Below are positions 58,540-64,000 of a stretch of 64,000 bases of DNA, piece after piece; positions within the stretch are counted from its first letter, which is position 1, and the number at the start of each line of letters is the position of its first letter. A program made the position numbers and the translations under genes. This DNA is from Staphylococcus lutrae (GTDB lineage Bacteria; Bacillota; Bacilli; Staphylococcales; Staphylococcaceae): positions 186,001 through 250,000 of the forward strand of contig NZ_CP020773.1 in assembly GCF_002101335.1 (NCBI RefSeq). Direction: 5' to 3'. The notes beneath the pieces are model-generated. The model was not told where the DNA came from, did not search any database, and saw nothing but the letters and a program-made list of their open reading frames with translations.

Positions 58540-59034
58540 ATGATATTTGATACACTTTACAAGCAGTATTACAAATTAATCCATTATTTACTCCATCAGC
58601 ACCATATTTCATATAATTATGAAGAATACTTTCAGCTGTTAACCATTAAGCTGTGGGAACTTTCAATGAAATACCAACCGACATTCAATCAATCTTTTTC
58701 AACCTTTGTAAGTTACCGCTTAAAATTTTACTTAATTGACTTATTACGACAACAATCATCACAAGTGCCACTCGTACCCATGACTTCAGAAATCTATGAA
58801 ATCAGTGATCATACACCCGTTATCAATCACTTCATCTTAAATGATCTCATTCTTGAGTTAAGTCCCGCTCAACAAACATGGCTTCATTATTTTATGGAAG
58901 GCTACCTTCAAAAAGAGATTCAACAACGCATGTGCGTCTCTGCAACGACAATTCGAAAATATAAATCAACTACACTCCTTTATTTAAGACAAGCCCTTAC
59001 AGATGAAAATGTACAGGAAGGAATGAATAGATGA
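58540..59034 (+). CDS. sigS: ECF-like RNA polymerase sigma factor SigS
   Basis: A 164-residue sigma factor. Region 2 covers YKLIHYLLHQHHISYNYEEY, FQLLTIKLWELSM and FSTFVSYRLKFYLIDLLRQQ. Region 4 has TWLHYFMEGYLQKEIQQRM, then CVSATTIRKYKSTTLLYLRQ as helix-turn-helix. Length, pattern and the overlapping downstream gene match S. aureus SigS, which responds to stress and aids virulence. The start at 58540 (MIFDTLYKQYY) is used: AGAAAGG is too close to the GTG at 58531. ATGA overlap with ecfX. Confidence 0.88.
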   Translation: MIFDTLYKQYYKLIHYLLHQHHISYNYEEYFQLLTIKLWELSMKYQPTFNQSFSTFVSYRLKFYLIDLLRQQSSQVPLVPMTSEIYEISDHTPVINHFILNDLILELSPAQQTWLHYFMEGYLQKEIQQRMCVSATTIRKYKSTTLLYLRQALTDENVQEGMNR

Positions 59035-59471
59035 TGTCTTTATCTCAACACGACGCCGAAAATATTTTGTTTATCAAAACGGCCCAACAATTGAATTACC
59101 GTACTTTTATTCAATATTCAACCTATAATCAACGAAGTCAACTCAATTTGAAACAATATTTGAATCATCTTGCCTACCGATTTCATAAAGAAATACGTAC
59201 ACAAAAAAAGCAAGCTCGTGCACTTTTAAATGTCTCTAAAATGGTCCCTATATTTATGGATTTGACGCTTATTTTATGTCCGTTATTGTCACAACGCGCT
59301 CCAATTCAATATTACATCAATATGGCGCAAGTTGTGGCGGCTTCCTCTCAACGAAATGAAACATGCATTCATTTCAAAAACAATACCACACTTGTAGTCC
59401 CGATACCTTTACATCAATTCGTCAGTCAATGGAAAGATGCACACATGCTCTCAACACTCATCATAAACTAG
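59031..59471 (+). CDS. ecfX: ComK-like protein EcfX, partner of SigS
   Basis: A 146-residue protein. Its second half (QRAPIQYYINMAQVVAAS, then CIHFKNNTTLVVPIPLHQF) resembles the ComK fold of Bacillus and Staphylococcus, the competence transcription factor. The gene overlaps the sigS stop (ATGATG), as S. aureus ecfX does. Its role there is said to be positive control of sigS, but that is recalled knowledge. It lacks the usual ComK N-terminal part, so DNA binding may differ. Its stop shares CTAG with the opposite gene. Confidence 0.72.
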   Translation: MMSLSQHDAENILFIKTAQQLNYRTFIQYSTYNQRSQLNLKQYLNHLAYRFHKEIRTQKKQARALLNVSKMVPIFMDLTLILCPLLSQRAPIQYYINMAQVVAASSQRNETCIHFKNNTTLVVPIPLHQFVSQWKDAHMLSTLIIN

Positions 59472-59917
59472 CGGACACGATTCATTTTGTAATCGAGCAA
59501 GCGCTTTGTGAAAAAGGCATTGCTACGCTTCATTAAATAAATGGTCAAGATCATTAAGAGAATGGCGCAGATAAGTATAACAACGACTAGACTTATCGAC
59601 AAATGCACTTGTGGCTGGATAAAATAATGTACAGCACTCAAACTGAGTAATAAACCCGTAATAAATAAGCCTAACAAGATAATATTCGTTACCAATAAAC
59701 CGATGAGAGATGTAACAAGATGCCCTGTTGACAACACGCGTGTTTTGAAAACATGTTGTTGCAAGTAATCATATACAAATCTACGCGGGGATTGATATTC
59801 TTGCTGTATTGCTTCAACCGTTTGGTGTTTCATCCATTCCGCAAGCGCCCGTTTCTCGCGTGCATTTAAATACCACATTTCTTTCTTTACTTTATATTCA
59901 AACACATCATTTCTCAT
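59468..59917 (-). CDS. Membrane protein with HAAS-like N-terminus
   Basis: A 149-residue protein. The first 60 residues (KEMWYLNAREKRALAEWM, then YQSPRRFVYDYLQQH) resemble the helical HAAS/DUF1700-type domain, followed by about three membrane segments. HAAS proteins commonly associate with PadR-like regulators, none of which is seen here. The start at 59917 (MRNDVFEYK) has AAAGGAG; the longer frame adds ten residues. Tail-to-tail with ecfX: the stops overlap on CTAG at 59468-59471. Confidence 0.68.
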   Translation of the reverse strand: MRNDVFEYKVKKEMWYLNAREKRALAEWMKHQTVEAIQQEYQSPRRFVYDYLQQHVFKTRVLSTGHLVTSLIGLLVTNIILLGLFITGLLLSLSAVHYFIQPQVHLSISLVVVILICAILLMILTIYLMKRSNAFFTKRLLDYKMNRVR

Positions 59918-59999
59918 GGTAAACTCCTTTATGTCATCGATCTTCACAAATAATATCCCAAAAAATCACACATTGCAATCAACACGATAAAAATTAAAA

Positions 60000-60059
60000 G
60001 CACATATGCGTAGGTTAAGCAATCTGGTTACAGCTTACTCACTCCCTACCCATATGTGC
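60000..60059 (-). terminator. Terminator of tal
   Basis: GCACATATG (60000-60008) pairs with CATATGTGC (60051-60059), extended by GTAGG/CCTAC and TAAGC/GCTTA. The T-run on the minus strand is TTTTAATTTTT. Confidence 0.83.
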
Positions 60060-60082
60060 GTTTTAATGCAATACTATTGAAT

Positions 60083-60793
60083 TTACAAAATACTTAAACC
60101 AGATGATTGTATGTCTTTCGCAAAACCTTGAACCGTATCTACAGACAATTCGTCAATGTCACGTCCAATATTCGGAACTTTTTTAACCACGTCAGCCGGA
60201 CATGTGATGATATCCGCACCGATTTCATCTGCTTGAATAACATTATATAGCTCACGACAGCTTGCCCACAAAAGCTGAACGCCCGCTTTGCTATGTGTCA
60301 CTTCAACGGACGCTTTCATGAGTGGCAGTGGATCGACGCCTGTGTCTGCAATACGACCTGCAAAAACAGAAACGTATGTTTCTACACCTGTCGTCACAGC
60401 TTCCGTAATGGCTTTCACTTGTTCAAGTGTATAGACAGCAGTTACATTCAGTTTGACGCCTTTAGCTGACAATCTTTCGATCAGTGGAAGCATGGACTCC
60501 CCTTTTGTATTAACAATAGGAATTTTAACAAAGATATTTTCTCCAAATTGTTGAATGACTTCTGCTTCTTTTTCCATGGTTTCCATATCATCACCAAACA
60601 CTTCAAATGAAATGGATGCATCAGGAATCGCTTCTACAGCTTCTTTTGCAAATTCAATATAATTTTTAACGCCAGCTTTTGCCATTAAGCTTGGATTTGT
60701 TGTAAAACCGTCTACTTCTTTATTTTGATATGCACGCTTCATTTGTTCTATATCTGCACCATCTGCAAAAACACGTACTTTTAAATCAGCCAT
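60083..60793 (-). CDS. tal: Transaldolase (TalC/fructose-6-phosphate-aldolase family)
   Basis: A 236-residue barrel enzyme. VRVFADGADIEQM, VDGFTTNPSLMAKAGV and IFVKIPIVNTKGE carry the family pattern; the Lys of VKIP is the Schiff-base residue. SVFAGRIADTGVDP is the phosphate-binding segment. It moves dihydroxyacetone units in the pentose phosphate pathway. GGAGG is nine bases from the ATG. Longer than E. coli FSA (about 220) and compact compared with TalA/B. Confidence 0.92.
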   Translation of the reverse strand: MADLKVRVFADGADIEQMKRAYQNKEVDGFTTNPSLMAKAGVKNYIEFAKEAVEAIPDASISFEVFGDDMETMEKEAEVIQQFGENIFVKIPIVNTKGESMLPLIERLSAKGVKLNVTAVYTLEQVKAITEAVTTGVETYVSVFAGRIADTGVDPLPLMKASVEVTHSKAGVQLLWASCRELYNVIQADEIGADIITCPADVVKKVPNIGRDIDELSVDTVQGFAKDIQSSGLSIL

Positions 60794-60945
60794 AGCATTG
60801 TGCCTCCTTGAATTGTTATTATACTTAAAGTTATAACACTTTTTAGGCTTATCATGCTATTTTTACGCTTAGAAACTTTTTCATTCAATACAAATCATTA
60901 TAAAAATATGATATGATAACTAGCGATATGAAAAGGAGGCATCGT

Positions 60946-61248
60946 ATGTCCAAGTCTAAGAAATACTTTTATTTATCTGTTTTGTTGATGCTCATCAGTC
61001 TTTACTTTAATACATTAAATCCAATGCTTAATATGTATATCACTTCAATCGCAAAGTTAATTTTAGTATGTAGTGTGGTCAATTTTTTGATTTTAATTTT
61101 TGCGATTCGTTTTGCTGATAAATCTATCAAACATTTACCTGAGCGTCGAAGTTGGATTCATCAAGCCTCTAAAGTACAACCATTACTTTTGCTTGTTGTA
61201 TTAATCATCCATCTTATTGCTTCACTCTATACGTTTGGTATTATTTAA
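60946..61248 (+). CDS. Small membrane protein
   Basis: A 100-residue protein with three hydrophobic segments (about 7-25, 33-53, 76-98). Begins MSKSKKYFYLSVLLM. GGAGG at suitable spacing selects ATG 60946 rather than the longer frame from 60913. It lies 30 bases upstream of crcB1 and may be co-transcribed with the fluoride channel pair. No family recognised. Confidence 0.65.
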   Translation: MSKSKKYFYLSVLLMLISLYFNTLNPMLNMYITSIAKLILVCSVVNFLILIFAIRFADKSIKHLPERRSWIHQASKVQPLLLLVVLIIHLIASLYTFGII

Positions 61249-61278
61249 AATAGATCAATAATAAAGAATGGTGATGTT

Positions 61279-61644
61279 TTGAAATATGTTTTCATTTTAT
61301 TCGGTGGCGCGTTTGGTGCATTGCTTAGATGGCAATTCAGCACGATTCCTACACTGTACCACTTACCTATTGGCACTTTAGTTGCAAATTTAGTAGGTGC
61401 CTTCTTTATGGGGTATTTGACCATCTTATTCCGAAGAAAGTGGGCCGCCTTCCCTCGAGTGAAGCAAGGGTTAACGACCGGTCTATTAGGCGCCTTAACA
61501 ACATTTTCTACCTTCCAAATAGAATTAGTGACACTCATCCATCAAAAACTATGGTTGCCCTTGCTCTTATATAGTTTACTGAGCTACATAGGCGGTCTAT
61601 TTTGTTGTTATCTCGGGATGAAAATGGGAGGGACTTCAAAATGA
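61279..61644 (+). CDS. crcB1: Fluoride channel FluC/CrcB, first subunit
   Basis: A 121-residue four-helix membrane protein. Motifs are FGGAFGALLRWQF, GTLVANLVGAFFMGYL with the channel Asn, and GLLGALTTFSTFQIE with the FxTFSTF signature. FluC proteins export fluoride as dual-topology dimers; a tandem pair means an obligate heterodimer. Start is TTG at 61279 after GGTGATG. No fluoride riboswitch was found upstream. Confidence 0.93.
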   Translation: MKYVFILFGGAFGALLRWQFSTIPTLYHLPIGTLVANLVGAFFMGYLTILFRRKWAAFPRVKQGLTTGLLGALTTFSTFQIELVTLIHQKLWLPLLLYSLLSYIGGLFCCYLGMKMGGTSK

Positions 61645-61988
61645 TTATTTTAATGATTGCACTTGGTGGCGGTTTAGGGGCTGTTTCGCGGGCTGTCATC
61701 ACGACACTCACACAAAAATCAACACGATTTCAATTGCCCATTGCAACACTGATTGTCAATTGGATAGGCGCCTTCAGCATTGGCTTGCTAGATCATCTTA
61801 CACCCCTTCCACTCGACTTGAGATTAGGACTGATTACTGGATTACTTGGAGGTTTAACGACCTTCTCAACATTGACACTTGAACTTTTAAATATGTTGAG
61901 AAACCAGCAATGGTTATCATTTATAACGTATAGTGTTTTACAATATCCTGGCTGTTTATTTTTGTGTATGATTGGTACACAACTTTAA
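61641..61988 (+). CDS. crcB2: Fluoride channel FluC/CrcB, second subunit
   Basis: A 115-residue partner of crcB1 with the same motifs: GGGLGAVSRAV, LPIATLIVNWIGAFSIGLL and GLLGGLTTFSTLTLEL. ATGA overlap with crcB1 (start 61641) shows coupling and equal expression. The frame could start at 61602, but that lies inside crcB1 with no ribosome site. Confidence 0.93.
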   Translation: MIILMIALGGGLGAVSRAVITTLTQKSTRFQLPIATLIVNWIGAFSIGLLDHLTPLPLDLRLGLITGLLGGLTTFSTLTLELLNMLRNQQWLSFITYSVLQYPGCLFLCMIGTQL

Positions 61989-61999
61989 GACAATCGAAA

Positions 62000-62042
62000 A
62001 AGGGACGACAGTAGCTTATTCAACCCGTTACTGTCGTCCCTT
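62000..62042 (+). terminator. Terminator of crcB1-crcB2
   Basis: AAGGGACGACAGTA (62000-62013) pairs perfectly with TACTGTCGTCCCTT (62029-62042). The first half has the same AAGGGACGA stem base as the terminator at 28113. Confidence 0.86.
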
Positions 62043-62129
62043 GTTATATTAGACTTTCTATAATACAGTTCCGCTTATATGACGACGATGAATGGCGTCA
62101 TGCTGCACAGCAAAGCATTGTGCGTGTCA

Positions 62130-62966
62130 TTAATGACCGTTATATTGAAGTGGATCTGGTCCAATGCGGCGGTCCTCATTCAATTGATCTAACAATTGCA
62201 TCTGTGCATCGGATAATTCAAAATCAAAAACAGCTAAATTGTCTTCAATTCGACTCGATGTTACAGACTTAGGAATCGTTACAACATCATGTTGAATATT
62301 CCAACGTATGATGACTTGTGCCGGTGATTTTCCAACCTCAGAAGCCACTTGTTTCACCGTTTCATCTTCTAAGATTTGTGCGTTCATTAAAGGAGACCAT
62401 GATTCCATTTGTATATGTTGTACTTTTAAATATTGACGTAAACGCGCCTGTGTTAAATACGGGTGGAATTCAACTTGATTAATCACTGGCTTAATGCGTG
62501 TTTGGGCTAACAATGCCTCTAAATGTTCAATATTAAAATTACTTACGCCAATATTCTTCACTTTTTGATCATGGTATAAATCTTCCATTCCTCTCCAAGT
62601 ATCAATCATGACTGCTTCATCCAAACCCGGCCAATGAACTAAATATAAATCTAAATAATCAAGACCTAAACGATCTAAAGATGCTTGATATGCCTTAGCC
62701 ACATTCTCACGGCCATAGTCATCAAGCCAAAGCTTTGAAGTAATGAAAAGATCTTCCCTTGACAAACCAAACGCCTCAATTGCTTCACGAATACCTTCCC
62801 CAACTTTTTCTTCGTTTTGGTATATCATTGCTGTATCAATACTTCGGTAGCCACTTTTAATGGCATGCTTTACAGCTTCCTTCGCTTGATCATTATTCTC
62901 AACTCTGAATACACCTAAACCCACTTGTGGCATCGTATTTCCATTATAAAAAGTTACATTATTCAT
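62130..62966 (-). CDS. Aldo/keto reductase
   Basis: A 278-residue NADPH-dependent barrel enzyme. PQVGLGVFRVE, the catalytic Asp and Tyr in YRSIDTAMIYQNEEKVG, Lys of FITSKLW and His of YLVHWPG form the active site; NIGVSNFNIEHLE and IPKSVTSSRIEDN bind cofactor. Resembles the YvgN/2,5-diketo-gluconate reductase-type group. Substrate unclear: short aldehydes such as methylglyoxal are possible. Monocistronic. Confidence 0.9.
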   Translation of the reverse strand: MNNVTFYNGNTMPQVGLGVFRVENNDQAKEAVKHAIKSGYRSIDTAMIYQNEEKVGEGIREAIEAFGLSREDLFITSKLWLDDYGRENVAKAYQASLDRLGLDYLDLYLVHWPGLDEAVMIDTWRGMEDLYHDQKVKNIGVSNFNIEHLEALLAQTRIKPVINQVEFHPYLTQARLRQYLKVQHIQMESWSPLMNAQILEDETVKQVASEVGKSPAQVIIRWNIQHDVVTIPKSVTSSRIEDNLAVFDFELSDAQMQLLDQLNEDRRIGPDPLQYNGH

Positions 62967-63144
62967 CTCATATCTCTCCTTTTCATCTAACTTTATCCTA
63001 TCTGAAAACCCCGCTTTAGTGCAATGAATTGAAACTGGAAACCTTCAATATTCAACGCGTGTATGCCATCTATATCAAATCTATGAACACCTATGACAAG
63101 CGATAGGTAGATGTAATCATCATATTCTCATTACAGCACGTATC

Positions 63145-63179
63145 AAAAAAAGGGAACGATATTCAAATGATATCGTCCC
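63145..63179 (-). terminator. Terminator of the coiled-coil protein gene
   Basis: GGGAACGATAT (63152-63162) pairs with ATATCGTCCC (63170-63179) with one bulged A; minus-strand T-run TTTTTTT follows. Confidence 0.78.
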
Positions 63180-63199
63180 CCACACGTTGTGATTCATGA

Positions 63200-64000
63200 T
63201 TAATTAAATGATTCAATTTCGTCCATGATATTTTGTAAATCATTGACATCATATTGAATGCGCCCATGAAAGACAAACTTATTGAAGAAATCATTTAACT
63301 GCAACGGACCAACCAAAACTTTAGTCGCACCTTGTGATGCATAATTTGAAATGGTGATCGCTTCTTCATGACGTGGATTAAAGTATAAAATGGCAGTTGG
63401 TGTATATTTCAAATCTAGTTCGCGTTGTAACTTCACTGCTAATGATTCAATATGTGACAATCGTTCAGTATAATCCACAATTGATAACGCATTTTCAGTT
63501 TCACGATTTTGATCTAAAACAATGGTTTGCGGTGTTTGTGGATTTAAATTTAATGTTTTAAACACTTGTTCCATCATAGGATTTTTAGAAAACTGTTGCT
63601 GACTAATTCCTTGATATACATGCCCTTTTAACAGCTCTGAGTCAATGAGGTATAGACCTGTACGCGTCAAAACAAGATGGCTTACCCGTGTAATATGCTC
63701 TAAATCATTTGTCGGCAAAAAGATATTCGCCATAATGTGCATATCTTCTGGTCGAATTCTCTTTTCTTTCACTAAACGTTCCCGAATGCCGAGTAAGCGC
63801 ATGTCCGTCACGTATTCACTATGATTTTTTGAAAAAAGTTTTAAAGCATCAATTTCTCTGTTTTTCGACGACATCATTGTTTCATATTCTTCTTTATGTC
63901 GTGCTTCTGCTTTTTTCTTGTCAATACGGACTTTTTCAAGTTCTTCCTGGTGTTCGTGCGTTAACTTATCTTGCTTCTCTTGATAGCGATGCGCATATGT
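63200..64000 (-). CDS. Cytoplasmic protein with coiled-coil region, N-terminus outside window
   Basis: The frame is open from 63200 to the window edge with no need for the internal ATG at 63877. The preceding 41 codons are Lys/Glu/Gln/His-rich, beginning THRYQEK-like, and read as a coiled coil. The following 225 residues form a soluble domain with TRTGLYLIDSELL, resembling NERD-like cores, but I do not recognise the family. The true start lies beyond 64000, so this is partial. Confidence 0.7.
   Translation of the reverse strand, partial: TYAHRYQEKQDKLTHEHQEELEKVRIDKKKAEARHKEEYETMMSSKNREIDALKLFSKNHSEYVTDMRLLGIRERLVKEKRIRPEDMHIMANIFLPTNDLEHITRVSHLVLTRTGLYLIDSELLKGHVYQGISQQQFSKNPMMEQVFKTLNLNPQTPQTIVLDQNRETENALSIVDYTERLSHIESLAVKLQRELDLKYTPTAILYFNPRHEEAITISNYASQGATKVLVGPLQLNDFFNKFVFHGRIQYDVNDLQNIMDEIESFN

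Noticed and set aside
60880..61280. Fluoride riboswitch before crcB1
   Set aside because: Looked for the crcB-motif stems; no match found.

Overview
This window is chromosomal DNA of a low-GC Firmicute, almost certainly a Staphylococcus other than S. aureus. The support is a Rot-type SarA-family regulator, a SigS sigma factor overlapping a ComK-like gene, and the blocks sftA-murC, ytgP-rsuA and acsA/acuAC-ccpA-DAHP synthase. Two tRNA-synthetase genes have T-box leaders, and most genes are followed by strong hairpin terminators. The proteins look like orthologues of S. aureus proteins but clearly differ from them; the species cannot be fixed by eye. No rRNA, tRNA, CRISPR array, prophage or IS element was seen. 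The one mobile element is a group II intron.

Layout. 1-7.1 kb: end of a phosphodiesterase gene, an OsmC protein, a probable serine-biosynthesis group (class V aminotransferase, serA, convergent HAD phosphatase), an acyltransferase and htrA. 7.1-9.8 kb: tyrS behind a Tyr T-box and the divergent glycosyltransferase sgtA. 10-18.3 kb: carbon metabolism, with fhs, acsA, the divergent acuA-acuC pair with a perfect cre box, ccpA, and DAHP synthase/chorismate mutase. 18.8-27.7 kb: a leftward run of ytxH-like, DUF948, murC, sftA, ytpR, ytpQ, ytpP and a frameshifted M42 aminopeptidase. 28-37.7 kb: lactonase-like hydrolase, trmB, ytmP, dat, pepV, a sigma-B-type stress gene, rsuA and ytgP, then a flavoprotein.

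37.8-39.7 kb: a complete class IIC group II intron placed just after the terminator of a rhodanese gene that follows leuS. leuS has a Leu T-box. 42.9-48.5 kb: MFS exporter, ytqA-ytqB, rot, ldh with a Rex box, and an alpha/beta hydrolase. 49-50.8 kb: a membrane protein, an unlisted 34-residue secreted-type peptide, and putA with a cre box. 51-54.7 kb: ribDEBAH under an FMN riboswitch. 54.9-60.8 kb: a flavoprotein, a 26-residue hydrophobic peptide, a sagB-like glucosaminidase, a small unknown gene, sigS-ecfX, a membrane protein and transaldolase. 60.9-64 kb: a small membrane protein, a crcB/fluC pair, an aldo/keto reductase and a partial coiled-coil protein.

How the parts connect. CcpA is encoded here, and two of the best cre boxes lie at acetate (acsA/acuA) and proline (putA) use. 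AcuA and AcuC would set the acetylation state of AcsA. Rex at ldh adds redox control. T-boxes and the FMN riboswitch give RNA-level control of aminoacylation and riboflavin synthesis. Rot and SigS are virulence and stress regulators. No clearly new multi-gene system was found. The best leads are two unlisted small peptides, the sigS/ComK-like module with a palindrome in front of it, the terminator-inserted intron, the M42 frameshift, and two enzymes with altered catalytic motifs.
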